Shown here in pieces: positions 42,925 to 51,627 of a DNA stretch of 64,000 nucleotides. How positions within the stretch are numbered: position 1 is the first letter of the stretch; every line of letters starts with the position of its first letter. A program made the translations under genes and the position numbers. This DNA is from Bacillota bacterium (GTDB lineage Bacteria > Bacillota > Sulfobacillia > Sulfobacillales > JAIMBI01), in assembly GCA_021846505.1 (NCBI GenBank), contig JAJZWV010000010.1, positions 1 through 64,000 of the forward strand. The letters are read 5' to 3'. Under the pieces are notes generated by a model. The model did not search any database, was not told where the DNA came from, and was given only the letters and a program-made list of their open reading frames with translations.

Positions 42925-44397
42925 ATGGACATCGGGGCCCACGGGGGGCGTCAGTTTCGCAGTCTGGTCCCCGCGAGGTTGGACCGGCTGCCTTGGACCC
43001 GATTTCACTGGCTGATTGTCATAGGGCTGGGTGTGTCCTGGATTCTGGACGGACTGGAAATTCAGATAGTCTCGAGCGTGAGCCCGGTCCTCCAGCAGCA
43101 TGCGGCGCTGGGGCTGTCAGCCACGGCGGTCGGCTTTGTGGGCACCGTATATCTGCTGGGCGAAGTGGCGGGAGCTCTGGTGTTTGGCCGCATCACCGAC
43201 CGGCTGGGCCGCCGCCGCGTGTTCATGTGGACGCTCGGGCTGTATTTGGTGGCCAGCGGTGTCGCTGGGCTGTCGCCCACGCTGTGGTTCCTGCTGGTGT
43301 TCCGGTTTCTGGCCGGGGCGGGCATCGGCGGCGAGTACAGCGCGATCAACTCGGCCATCGACGAGTTGATCCCGTCGTACTATCGGGGGCGCGTGGACAT
43401 CGCCATCAACGGCACCTACTGGTTTGGTGCCATGATTGGCTCCGCCCTGTCGGTGGTGGTGCTGAACCCCCACCTGATTCCGGTGGCCTGGGGCTGGCGC
43501 ATCGGGTTTTTCATCGGGCCGGTGATTGGGCTCGTCGTGCTGGCCATCCGCCGCCATATTCCCGAAAGCCCACGCTGGCTCATGCTGCACGGCCGCGAAG
43601 CCGAAGCGGAGCACATCGTAGATCAAATTGAGGGGCAGGTCGCGGCCCGAGGCGTGCGCCTAGACCCGGTGGACGACCGCCAGGCCATCGTCTTGCACTC
43701 CCCCCGCTCGGCGACGTACGGCCAGATTGCCCGCACGCTGTTTCGCGACTACCCGCAGCGCACGGTGCTGGGCTTCAGCATGATGGTCACCCAATCGTTT
43801 CTGTACAACGCGATTTTCTTTTCGTACGCGCTGGTGCTGGACCATTTCTATGGGGTGGCGCCGGACCAAATTGGGCTGTACTTCTTCCCGTTTGCCGTTG
43901 GCAATCTGGCTGGGCCGCTGCTGCTGGGCTCACTGTTTGATACGGTGGGGCGCCGCCGCATGATCACCTTTACGTATTGCGTGTCCGGCCTCTTGCTGGG
44001 GGTATCGGCGTGGTTCTTCCACCAAGGGCTCTTGACCGCCACCACCCAGACTGTCTTCTGGTGCGTGATTTTCTTCCTGGCATCCGCCGGGGCGTCCTCC
44101 GCCTATCTCACGGTCAGTGAGATTTTCCCCATCGAGCTGAGGGGTCAGGCCATTGCGTTCTTCTTTGCCATCTCGCAGCTGGTGGGCGGGGTCGCGGCGC
44201 CCGCCATCTTTGCCAGCTTGGTGGGCAGCGGCCGGAACCCCGGGCCGCTGACAGCCGGCTACGTGGTGGGGGCCGCAGTCATGTTTCTCGGCGGCGCGAT
44301 CGCTTGGCGGCTGGCCGTCAATGCTGAGCGCAAGCCCCTGGAGGACATCGCGCCGCCGCTCAGCGCGGCCGCCGAGCCGGGGGGGCGCGCCGTGTAG
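42925..44397 (+). CDS. MFS transporter of the sugar-porter/AAHS (metabolite:H+ symporter) type
   Basis: 490 residues, 12 helices. ATG 42925 has GGAGG 7 nt upstream. Family motifs: DGLEIQIVSSVSPVL in TM1, FGRITDRLGRRRVF after TM2, GAGIGGEYSAINSAIDELIP after TM4, PESPRWLMLHG before the central loop, and LFDTVGRRRMI plus SEIFPIELRGQAIAF in the second half. These mark carriers for sugars or aromatic/aliphatic acids with proton symport. Substrate is not readable. It diverges from the helicase operon and ends 19 bp before the convergent sigma/anti-sigma operon. Confidence 0.88.
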   Translation: MDIGAHGGRQFRSLVPARLDRLPWTRFHWLIVIGLGVSWILDGLEIQIVSSVSPVLQQHAALGLSATAVGFVGTVYLLGEVAGALVFGRITDRLGRRRVFMWTLGLYLVASGVAGLSPTLWFLLVFRFLAGAGIGGEYSAINSAIDELIPSYYRGRVDIAINGTYWFGAMIGSALSVVVLNPHLIPVAWGWRIGFFIGPVIGLVVLAIRRHIPESPRWLMLHGREAEAEHIVDQIEGQVAARGVRLDPVDDRQAIVLHSPRSATYGQIARTLFRDYPQRTVLGFSMMVTQSFLYNAIFFSYALVLDHFYGVAPDQIGLYFFPFAVGNLAGPLLLGSLFDTVGRRRMITFTYCVSGLLLGVSAWFFHQGLLTATTQTVFWCVIFFLASAGASSAYLTVSEIFPIELRGQAIAFFFAISQLVGGVAAPAIFASLVGSGRNPGPLTAGYVVGAAVMFLGGAIAWRLAVNAERKPLEDIAPPLSAAAEPGGRAV

Positions 44398-44416
44398 GAG
44401 GATCGGGCCCCAGCGC

Positions 44417-46111
44417 TTAGCCGTGCGGCGTCAGCGTGAGCGGAATGGCGATATGATGCGTCTTCCCTTGATAGATGTAGGTGAGCTGGGCGGTGAGGTG
44501 GCGGGGCACCGGAATCCACCCCTGTTGCAGCGCCGCCCACACAAAGGGGGACGCATTGATGGCGTAAATGCCCGGACCTGAGAGCGGCAGGCCCAGTCGG
44601 CCCCCTGACAGGGCATCGCTCCCCCCGAAAAGCGCGATGTGGACCCGCGTGGGCGCATACGCCCGCGCGTCGGTCAGGGGGCGCACCGTGGCGCCCGTGA
44701 GTAGCGTCTCAGCGGGAACCGGTGCGGGGACGGCAAGCCCGCCGTCCAGTCCCACGAACCCTCCTTGGCGCGGCAGTGGCGGCGGCGAGACCGCCGGTGG
44801 CGCCAGCGGCGACAGCTCCGCGGACACCGCCCAACCGTCGCGGTGGCCGGCCCAGGTGAGGCGCCCGGGGCCCGGCGGTGCCTGAAACGGCCCCAGCTGC
44901 ACCAGGCCGGTGCGGGTCGCGACGTAGGCAAATCGCGCCCCCACTTGGGCGGCGCCAACTCCCGCGAGGGCGAGCGCGGGCGCGGCCGTGCCGCTGGGTG
45001 ATAGGGTGGTCACAGCGCGGTGGCCTTGCAGCACCAGCGTGGCGCCGAGGCCCGCGAGCCCCAGCACCTGCTGGCGGGGGCCGTGCAGCGGCACCACCAG
45101 CCGGTCGCTGTTAATCGTATCCCAAGGGCGAATCACGATGCGGCCGCGGCGCATCCACACCAGCCCGCTGGGCGTGTTGGCGGCCCCGCTGTACCACCGC
45201 ATGGGATCGGGTGACGAGAGATACGGTGGAGACGCGACCCCGTTTGAGGGAAACGAGCTCAGCATGGCGACGCCGTGCGCGCCGCGCAGCACAAACCCAT
45301 CTAAGTTATCGGCATACTCCAGCCGCGCCGCGTTGCTGCCGTTGGCGGCCCGAAAGGCTGGCACCGCGACTTGGGTGACCGCTTGGCCGGTATCCTGATA
45401 GAAGTACAGCGTGGCGCGCGAGGGATCCCAAGTGACCACGAGCGGTGGCTGGCTGCCCAGCTGCGCCACGGCCAGCGCGCCGCTGCCGCCTTGGAGGCGC
45501 TTGTACGCCCCGCCCATGGAGTCGACGAGCCACGACGTGTTCGCATCGCTCACCAGCCACGACCCCTCGGGCAAGGGGCGCACCGTGAGCGCCGCCGCGC
45601 GGGGCAAGCGCCCCAAGGGAGTGTTGGCGGGAGTCGCGAGCGGCTGGCCTCCCGGGCCCAGCGCCTTGATCAGGACCTGGCCGGTCGTCCGACTGCGCAC
45701 GAGCAGCACGGTGCTGAGGGGCCCCCCCGCTTCGGCGGCGACAATCTGCCACCGGCGGGCCAGCTGGACCGTCCACAGCGGGCGGCCGAAGGGGCCCACT
45801 TGGTAGGCGGCAATGCGGTGGCCCTGGTAGACCAGCACCACGCCCGCGTGCAGGCTCACGTGCGCCTGGCCGGAAAAGCCCGGTGGCCAGGACACTTCCT
45901 CGGCCTGGGGCGACAGCACGCGCGCGGCGGGGGCGGAGCCCTGCAGCGCGTATGGCAGCGCCGCGAGGAGCAGCAGGGCCAAAAAGGCCGCGCCCACTGT
46001 GAACCGGCGGCGTCGCGCTGGGCGTGGGCGCTCTAACAGCAGCTGGGGATGGCGCCACTCGGGAAACCGCTCCCACAGCTCCTGCTGCAGACGCGCTTCA
46101 AACGGGTTCAT
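44417..46111 (-). CDS. Membrane-anchored extracytoplasmic protein, likely anti-sigma partner
   Basis: 564 residues. A short cytoplasmic N-terminus (about 1-35: MNPFEARLQQELWERFPEW) is followed by one membrane helix (VGAAFLALLLLAALPYAL) and about 500 residues outside, rich in beta strands with repeated W/Y and G-x-P turns (QAHVSLHAGVVLVYQGHRIAAYQ; LVWMRRGRIVIRPWD), suggesting a propeller-like fold. The gene is 28 bp downstream of an ECF sigma gene in the same direction, the usual place of an anti-sigma factor, but no zinc-binding ZAS motif (H-x3-C-x2-C) is present. If it restrains the sigma factor, its N-terminal 35 residues would have to do so. No closer homologue recognised. Confidence 0.65.
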   Translation of the reverse strand: MNPFEARLQQELWERFPEWRHPQLLLERPRPARRRRFTVGAAFLALLLLAALPYALQGSAPAARVLSPQAEEVSWPPGFSGQAHVSLHAGVVLVYQGHRIAAYQVGPFGRPLWTVQLARRWQIVAAEAGGPLSTVLLVRSRTTGQVLIKALGPGGQPLATPANTPLGRLPRAAALTVRPLPEGSWLVSDANTSWLVDSMGGAYKRLQGGSGALAVAQLGSQPPLVVTWDPSRATLYFYQDTGQAVTQVAVPAFRAANGSNAARLEYADNLDGFVLRGAHGVAMLSSFPSNGVASPPYLSSPDPMRWYSGAANTPSGLVWMRRGRIVIRPWDTINSDRLVVPLHGPRQQVLGLAGLGATLVLQGHRAVTTLSPSGTAAPALALAGVGAAQVGARFAYVATRTGLVQLGPFQAPPGPGRLTWAGHRDGWAVSAELSPLAPPAVSPPPLPRQGGFVGLDGGLAVPAPVPAETLLTGATVRPLTDARAYAPTRVHIALFGGSDALSGGRLGLPLSGPGIYAINASPFVWAALQQGWIPVPRHLTAQLTYIYQGKTHHIAIPLTLTPHG

Positions 46112-46139
46112 GACCAGCCTCCCTCGTGTGATGCGCGGC

Positions 46140-46613
46140 CTATTCCCCGGACCAGTCGGGCAATAGGGCTGCCAGCGCCGCCCGGCCCCGGCTGAGGCGG
46201 CTTTTCACCGTGCCGATCGGGACATGCAGCATGGCGGCCACTTCTTCGAGACTGAATCCGGCCCAGTGGTGGAGCATGAGAGCTTCGGACAGCTTAGGAC
46301 TCAAGCTTTGCACAGCCTGTAGCAGCTCGGCGGCGGCGAACCCCTCCTCGCGGCCCACCCCGGGCGGCATCTGGGCCATCGGCACCTCGCGCCGCCACGC
46401 GCGGCGCCGGGCTTGGCGCGTGCGCCAGATGGTGCGCTGCGCCAGCCAGGCCCAGGTCACCGGGCGCCCGCGCGCCAGCTGGCCGTGCGCGCTCCACAGC
46501 ACGTCCTGCACCACTTCTTCGGCGGTGGTGCGGTCGCGGAGCTGGGAGATGGCAACACCCAGGAGGCGGAAGCCATAGCGCTCCACCAGCAGCTCAAACC
46601 CTTCCCGACTCAT
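46140..46613 (-). CDS. ECF-type RNA polymerase sigma factor
   Basis: 157 residues. Region 2 (about 5-70) has VERYGFRLLGVAISQLRDRTTAEEVVQDVLWSAHGQL (in parts: FRLLGVAISQL; AEEVVQDVLWSAHGQL) and region 4 (about 100-150) has LSPKLSEALMLHHWAGFSLEEVAAML (in parts: LSEALMLHHWAG; SLEEVAAML) and IGTVKSRLSRGRAAL. It lacks an N-terminal regulatory domain, as ECF factors do. Co-transcribed with the membrane protein downstream, the presumed signal receiver. The target promoters are not identifiable from this window. Confidence 0.88.
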   Translation of the reverse strand: MSREGFELLVERYGFRLLGVAISQLRDRTTAEEVVQDVLWSAHGQLARGRPVTWAWLAQRTIWRTRQARRRAWRREVPMAQMPPGVGREEGFAAAELLQAVQSLSPKLSEALMLHHWAGFSLEEVAAMLHVPIGTVKSRLSRGRAALAALLPDWSGE

Positions 46614-46899
46614 CGGGGGCGCTGCCCCGTCTAAGCCGAGGGCTGCTGGGCGCCCCGGGGTGTCTTCGTGCTTGCTGACGGTCTCCCTCCGCTCTGTTGC
46701 GCCGACCCCGGCTCACTCCCACCTGCTTCTCGGATACCAACACCCGCCGGCCGCCAAAAGGTTCCGTGCCGCAAGCCATTTTCCAAAACTTTTTCGCCGT
46801 GCGGGAGGTGCTAAGGTGAAGGAGGCGATGGCGTGGGGGTGCCCCAAGCTGTGCGGGTGCCGGATCCCGCCCCCTCCATCCGCGGTGAATGGTGGGGGT

Positions 46900-47420
46900 C
46901 GGGACCGGATCGCCGGTGGTGGGCGCTGGGCGCGGCCCGCCGTCCGGTGGCCATTCTGCGCCCCGTACAGCAAGGCGTGCGTGGCCACTTTGTTAACGAC
47001 GCGCGCCGGTGGAGTACTGGTAATGGCATTTACCGCCGCGTCGGCGAAGACCGCCTGGGGGGTCTCCCCGTACGTGAGGTGAGCCTGCAGGTAGGCCCCC
47101 GTCTGCGCGCGGTCCAGATACGGCCCGGCACTGGAGGTCGATGCGCTGGCGGATGGCGGTTTAGGCTTGGGGACCCAGCCGGGCCCACCGCTCGGTCTGG
47201 CCCACCAGAATCAAGGCTAGGGGACTGGCCGCATCCATCGCCTAGTTGAGCAAGAACCTCACTTCCTCCAGCATTTCGCCGTCGAGGCGGGCGGCGGGCC
47301 GCTAGATGGCCGTGCTTCTGCCGGTCCCGCCATCCCCGGTCAACCTCGAACCGCTGGCGCGCCGCGGCATGCGCGAGCCGCAGGCCGACCCGCCAGGCGT
47401 GTGCGGCGCACCAGCCCTCT
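46900..47420 (-). pseudogene. Broken transposon-type AAA ATPase (ExeA/TnsC-like)
   Basis: The minus strand has a Walker A-like LTGDGGTGRST, then directly RLDGEMLEEVRFLLN, ASPLALILVGQTERW, TAIRQRIDLQCR, GYLDRAQTGAYLQAHLTY and VVNKVATHALLYGAQNG. These are the consecutive motifs of ExeA/TnsC-like ATPases that partner DDE transposases. At least three in-frame stops (TAG within the helix regions) and a deletion between Walker A and the LLDGEM motif inactivate it. No transposase is next to it now. Confidence 0.75.
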
Positions 47421-47550
47421 TTGTCCCGCTGGCCCGGAACGGGCGCGCTGCTCGACCAGCAGGCCGCGCACCCTTGAAGAGCCTGCAGAGCCGCCTCCAC
47501 ATGGCAAAGAAAGCTGCTGGAGCGTGATGTCAAAGGGCCCCCCGGTCGTG

Positions 47551-48102
47551 TCAGTCCGCGGTCTGGCCGGGGGAAAGAGCCTGTTGGGCCGTCCGAATGG
47601 GGATGAAGAGGCGAGGCGGCGTGGTGGCGTGGAAGCGCATAAAGCCGTACTTCTCATAGAAGGCCGTGACCTGCTCGGTCTTCGCGTCGACGACCACGGC
47701 GGCGACCCCCATTCCGGTCCCGCTAATCGCGCAGGAGCGGGCCAGCGCGTCCACTATCAACAGTGCCCCGCAGCCTTGGCCCTGGCAGTGGAGAGACGAC
47801 GCCAGGCGTCCGACCAGTGCTACGGGGACTGAAGGATACTTGGGCAGCTGCCTCGCCATCTCGAGTGGGAAATCATGGAGCGAGACACTCGACGCCGACA
47901 GCGTGTAGAATCCGGCGATGGTCCGAGGGGCTGCCGCGTCCACCAGTACATAGACCACCGTCACGCGGCGGCGCATGTCTTGACCCGCAGACTGTCGGAT
48001 ATAGCGATCCAGCGCGGCCTCCCCGCAGGAGAAGGCTGCGCGATCGTGACTCGTATTCAGGGGTTCAATGCGGTACTGGCTATCGCTCAACCGCTGACCC
48101 AT
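47551..48102 (-). CDS. GNAT-family toxin of a type II toxin-antitoxin pair
   Basis: 183 residues. N-terminal LNTSHDRAAFSCGEAALDRYI, ARQLPKYPSVPVALVGRLA, the acetyl-CoA loop HCQGQGCGALLIVDAL and FYEKYGFMRF match the TacT/AtaT/KacT-type tRNA-acetylating toxins. These transfer acetyl to the amino acid of charged tRNA and stop translation. The gene overlaps the antitoxin gene by 23 bp. Catalytic tyrosine and loop appear intact, so the toxin should be active. Confidence 0.9.
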   Translation of the reverse strand: MGQRLSDSQYRIEPLNTSHDRAAFSCGEAALDRYIRQSAGQDMRRRVTVVYVLVDAAAPRTIAGFYTLSASSVSLHDFPLEMARQLPKYPSVPVALVGRLASSLHCQGQGCGALLIVDALARSCAISGTGMGVAAVVVDAKTEQVTAFYEKYGFMRFHATTPPRLFIPIRTAQQALSPGQTAD

Positions 48103-48361
48103 ACCGAGCGACCGCGGCTTTGAGCTTGTCGTTAGGCCGCGGAGGATTCAGCAGCGCTTGCACAAATGCTTCTTGGTCTTGGCGGCTCAGCGCCACCTCG
48201 TCTCGCCGTCTCATGACTTCCTCAGCCTGAACCCTAGCGCTCGTGGTCACGAAATCGGCCAGGCTAAGTCCCAGATGGCCGGCCGCCTCTTCAAGGAGCG
48301 CCTTATCATCGGGTCGGATACGCGCTTCAATGCGCGCAGTCTTCAGCGCCTCTGAACGCAT
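48080..48361 (-). CDS. DUF1778 (TacA-like) antitoxin
   Basis: 93 residues. The N-terminal ribbon-helix-helix is ARIEARIRPDDKALLEEAAGHLGLSLADFVTTSA (in parts: IEARIRPDDKALLEEA; LGLSLADFV), followed by a helical toxin-binding tail. AAGGAG lies 8 nt before the ATG, and the gene precedes the toxin, the normal order for autoregulated pairs. It should bind its own promoter at 48396-48424 together with the toxin. Confidence 0.92.
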   Translation of the reverse strand: MRSEALKTARIEARIRPDDKALLEEAAGHLGLSLADFVTTSARVQAEEVMRRRDEVALSRQDQEAFVQALLNPPRPNDKLKAAVARYGSAVER

Positions 48362-48395
48362 GGCAGTCGCTCCTTCTCTCTCGCACCTTGGGATT

Positions 48396-48424
48396 ATTGT
48401 ACGTCGCTAAGCCACACGCGTCAA
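48396..48424 (-). promoter_or_regulatory. Promoter of the toxin-antitoxin operon
   Basis: On the minus strand TTGACG (48419-48424) and TACAAT (48396-48401) are exactly 17 bp apart, 35 bp before the antitoxin ATG. Likely the autoregulated site of the pair. Confidence 0.7.
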
Positions 48425-48648
48425 CGGACGTCGCCAGGTGCCGGCGCGAGCCGCCGCCGTTGCCCAACGGCGGCCTGCGCGCAAAATAATGCGCCGGCCT
48501 ACGCCGTGATTGACAGAATGCAGTATCATTTCAAAATCCTCAGCACCGGTGGGAACAACTTCCCCTGCTCGACTTGCGCCGAGACCCAGTACCCGAGGTG
48601 GCTTGATTCCGAGACCCACAGGAGTTGAAACGTAGAAGGGGTGCGCGA

Positions 48649-49875
48649 TTGCACATAGCGGTTCTGCGAGAAGACCAGGCGGGAGAGCGCCGGGTGGCCC
48701 TGACGCCCGAAGTGGTGCTGTCCTTGGTGCGCATGGGCCATCGGGTGGCGGTGGAAGCGGGAGCCGGCCTCGCGGCGCAGTTCCCTGATGGGGCCTACGG
48801 CGAGGCTGGGGCCGACATGGACGACGACCCCGCCCACTTGGTGCGGGGAGCCCACGTCGTGCTGGGCATCCGCCTGCCCGCGGCGAGGGTCTCTGGGGCC
48901 ATGCGCCCTGGCACGGTGCTGGTGGGGCTTTTGAGCCCGCGAAGCCAGCCCCAGGCCATGGCGGAGCTGGCCCAGCAGGGGGTGGCGGCCTTCAGCCTCG
49001 ATGCCATGCCGCGCATCAGCCGGGCCCAGAGCATGGACGTGCTGTCGGCGATGAGCACGGTGAGCGGCTATCGGGCGGTGGTCGCCGCCGCCCAGCTGGC
49101 CGAGCGATTTTTTCCCCTGCTGATGACGGCCGCCGGCACGATTCCGCCAGCGCGGGTGGTGGTGCTGGGGGCGGGTGTGGCGGGCTTGCAGGCGGTGGCC
49201 ACGGCCCACCGGCTGGGCGCGGTGGTGCAGGCATTTGACGCCCGCCCGGCAGTCAAGGAGCAGGTGGAAAGCTTGGGCGCCAGCTTCCTCGCTCTGCCGG
49301 ACATCCAGGCCGAAGGCGCGGGGGGCTATGCCCGGGCCGTAGCCGCCGACGAGGAAGCCCGCGAGCGCGAGTTTCTGGCCGGCCCGATCAAGGCCGCCGA
49401 CGTGGTTGTCACGACGGCCATGGTGCCGGGCTTGCCGGCGCCGCGGCTGATTAGCGACGAGATGGTGGCGTCCATGCACGCCGGCGCGGTCATCATGGAC
49501 TTGGCGGCTGAGGCCGGCGGCAACTGCGCCGCCACGGTGCCGGGCCAGCGCGTGCGTGCCCATGGCGTGATTGTGGACGGCGCGACCGATTTGCCGTCGC
49601 AGATGGCCAACCCGGCCAGCCGCATGTACGCCAAAAACCTGTCGAGCTTTCTTCGCCTGCTCTTCGAGCAAGGGCTGGCCGCTGCCGATGGCGCCAGCGC
49701 ACCCACGCTGCCGGACCTGGAGCCTGAGGGGGACGAGATTTTGCGCGCCACGGCCATCACACGCGGCGGCCACATCGTGCACGGGCCCACGCGTGAGGCC
49801 TGGGAGCAGCACATGGCGGCGAGGTCCGCGGGAGGCGGCGCTGCGGCCGAAGTCACAGGGGGAGGGGACGGGTAA
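48649..49875 (+). CDS. pntAA: NAD(P)+ transhydrogenase alpha-1 subunit (domain I)
   Basis: 408 residues. The TTG at 48649 is favoured because AAGGGG lies 8 nt upstream; an earlier TTG (48625) has no spacing. It is the NAD(H)-binding domain I of the proton-pumping transhydrogenase: LREDQAGERRVALTPEVV at the start, PRISRAQSMDVLSAMSTVSGYRA with the RQD-loop region, and the Rossmann motif LGAGVAGLQAVATAHRLGA. The separate alpha-1, alpha-2 and beta genes are the three-gene arrangement seen in many bacteria outside the enterics. A TTGACA (48510-48515) with only a weak -10 lies upstream. Confidence 0.93.
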   Translation: MHIAVLREDQAGERRVALTPEVVLSLVRMGHRVAVEAGAGLAAQFPDGAYGEAGADMDDDPAHLVRGAHVVLGIRLPAARVSGAMRPGTVLVGLLSPRSQPQAMAELAQQGVAAFSLDAMPRISRAQSMDVLSAMSTVSGYRAVVAAAQLAERFFPLLMTAAGTIPPARVVVLGAGVAGLQAVATAHRLGAVVQAFDARPAVKEQVESLGASFLALPDIQAEGAGGYARAVAADEEAREREFLAGPIKAADVVVTTAMVPGLPAPRLISDEMVASMHAGAVIMDLAAEAGGNCAATVPGQRVRAHGVIVDGATDLPSQMANPASRMYAKNLSSFLRLLFEQGLAAADGASAPTLPDLEPEGDEILRATAITRGGHIVHGPTREAWEQHMAARSAGGGAAAEVTGGGDG

Positions 49876-50186
49876 TGGCGAGCCACCTGCTGCCGGAGCT
49901 GTTCGTGTTTATCTTGGCGGTCTTTTTGGGGCTGGCGCTCATCACGAAGATTCCGTCGGTCCTCCACACGCCGCTCATGTCTGCCACCAACGCGATTCAC
50001 GGGGTCATCGTGGTGGGGGCACTGGTGGCGGCGGCGGCCGCGCACGGCACCGCCCAAGTTTATCTGGGCGGCGCGGCGGTGTTTTTGGGGACCCTGAACG
50101 TGGTCGGCGGCTACGTGGTGACGGACCGGATGCTGGAGATGTTTCGCAAGGGCTCCAGCCCCAAGGGGGCGCCGCCGCGTGGCTAA
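49875..50186 (+). CDS. pntAB: NAD(P)+ transhydrogenase alpha-2 subunit (membrane)
   Basis: 103 residues, about three membrane helices (LFVFILAVFLGLALI; NAIHGVIVVGALVAAAA; AAVFLGTLNVVGGYVV). VPSVLHTPLMSATNAIHG-type sequence (here IPSVLHTPLMSATNAIHG) and GYVVTDRMLEMF are the family signature. It forms the first part of the proton channel with PntB. Its ATG overlaps the pntAA stop by one base (TAATG). Confidence 0.93.
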   Translation: MASHLLPELFVFILAVFLGLALITKIPSVLHTPLMSATNAIHGVIVVGALVAAAAAHGTAQVYLGGAAVFLGTLNVVGGYVVTDRMLEMFRKGSSPKGAPPRG

Positions 50187-51561
50187 TCTGGCCGAAGGCG
50201 CCGACATGCTGGCGGCGGTGCTGTTTGTCCTCGGGATTATGCTGCTGCGCAAGCCGGCCACGGCCCGGGCCGGGAACGGCCTGGCGGCCCTGGGCATGGC
50301 CATCGCGCTGGCGTTTGGTGTCCTGGCCATCCCGCTGCATCACACCCTGATGATAGCCATCGTGTTTGCCGCCGCGGCCGCGGCGGGTGCGGTGGTGGCG
50401 CGCATCGTCAAAATGACGGCCATGCCCCAGCTGGTGGCGCTGTTCAATGGGATGGGCGGCGGCGCCGCGGCTCTGGTAGCCCTGGTGGTTATGCTCCACG
50501 CCACGGGAACTGGGGGGCGCCTGCCGGCCCTTATCGCCATCCCCGGGTTCTTCACCCTCCTTATCGGGTCTGTCAGCTTCGCGGGCAGTTTGGTGGCGTT
50601 TGCGAAGCTGCAGGAATGGCTGTCGGGCCGGCCCCTCCTCTTTCGGGGCCAGCACCTCCTGAACCTGGTGGTGCTGCTGGCCGCCCTGGCGGCGGGGCTG
50701 GCCGCCCTGGCGGGGCTCGCGCCCGCGCCGCCCCTCGCCGCTCTGGTGGCGGGGCTGGCGGTCCTGCTGGGCTTTCTATTCGTGCTGCCCGTCGGCGGTG
50801 CCGACATGCCGGTGATTATTTCGTTCTTGAATTCGCTCACGGGGCTGGCAGCGGCCGCCACCGGGTTTGTGCTGTCGAGCGACCTCCTGATTGTGGCCGG
50901 GGCGCTGGTGGGCGCCTCGGGCACCATCCTGACGCTCATCATGAGCCGGGCCATGCACCGGTCGCTGTTCAGCGCGCTGTTTGCCGGGTTTGGCCAGGTG
51001 CAGGCGGGCGCGGGGCGCCTCGATGGCGCGATGCACGCCACCAGCGCCGACGAAGTGGCGACACTGCTGGCCTACTCGCGCCGGGTGGTCATTGTCCCGG
51101 GCTACGGCATGGCGGTCGCCCGGGCCCAGCTGGAAGTGAAGGACTTGGCGGACCGGCTGATTGAGCGTGGAGTGGACGTGCGCTTCGGGATTCATCCTGT
51201 GGCGGGGCGGATGCCGGGCCACATGAACGTGCTGCTGGCCGAAGCCAACGTGCCCTATGACCGCCTGTACGAGATGGAGCGCATCAACCCGGAGTTTGCC
51301 CGCACCGATGTCGTGCTGGTGATTGGCGCGAACGACGTGACCAATCCCGCCGCCCGCACCAATCCCGGCAGCCCGATTTACGGCATGCCAGTGCTGGAGG
51401 TGGACCAAGCCGCCGCCATCGTGGTGCTGAAGCGCAGCATGGCCACCGGATTTGCGGGCGTCGACAATCCCCTGTTCCTGATGGACAAAACCTTGATGCT
51501 GTTTGGGGACGCCCGGGAGTCCGTGGCCGCGCTGGTCCAGGAGCTGCGGGAGGCGGTCTGA
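50179..51561 (+). CDS. pntB: NAD(P)+ transhydrogenase beta subunit (membrane and NADP-binding domains)
   Basis: 460 residues from GTG 50179, overlapping pntAB by 8 bp. Residues 1-270 hold about eight helices of the proton channel. The C-terminal NADP(H)-binding domain III (about 285-460) has VPGYGMAVARAQ, GIHPVAGRMPGHMNVLLAEA, VLVIGANDVTNPAA and MDKTLMLFGDA, all characteristic. The enzyme couples proton flow to NADPH formation from NADH, which supplies reductant for biosynthesis. A terminator-like hairpin follows. Confidence 0.95.
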   Translation: MANLAEGADMLAAVLFVLGIMLLRKPATARAGNGLAALGMAIALAFGVLAIPLHHTLMIAIVFAAAAAAGAVVARIVKMTAMPQLVALFNGMGGGAAALVALVVMLHATGTGGRLPALIAIPGFFTLLIGSVSFAGSLVAFAKLQEWLSGRPLLFRGQHLLNLVVLLAALAAGLAALAGLAPAPPLAALVAGLAVLLGFLFVLPVGGADMPVIISFLNSLTGLAAAATGFVLSSDLLIVAGALVGASGTILTLIMSRAMHRSLFSALFAGFGQVQAGAGRLDGAMHATSADEVATLLAYSRRVVIVPGYGMAVARAQLEVKDLADRLIERGVDVRFGIHPVAGRMPGHMNVLLAEANVPYDRLYEMERINPEFARTDVVLVIGANDVTNPAARTNPGSPIYGMPVLEVDQAAAIVVLKRSMATGFAGVDNPLFLMDKTLMLFGDARESVAALVQELREAV

Positions 51562-51562
51562 G

Positions 51563-51606
51563 GAGAGCGCTTGGAAGGCGCCGTTCGGCAGCCGGCGAGC
51601 GCTCTC
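51563..51606 (+). terminator. Hairpin after pntB
   Basis: GAGAGCGCT (51563-51571) pairs perfectly with AGCGCTCTC (51598-51606), with further GC pairing inside. It starts 2 bp after the stop codon. No T-tract follows. Confidence 0.55.
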
Positions 51607-51627
51607 GCCGCGCCCGTCCCGGCTACG

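Noticed and set aside
48510-48538. TTGACA upstream of pntAA as a strong promoter
   Set aside because: The sequence at the right distance (AAAATC) matches the -10 poorly, so it is mentioned only as weak.
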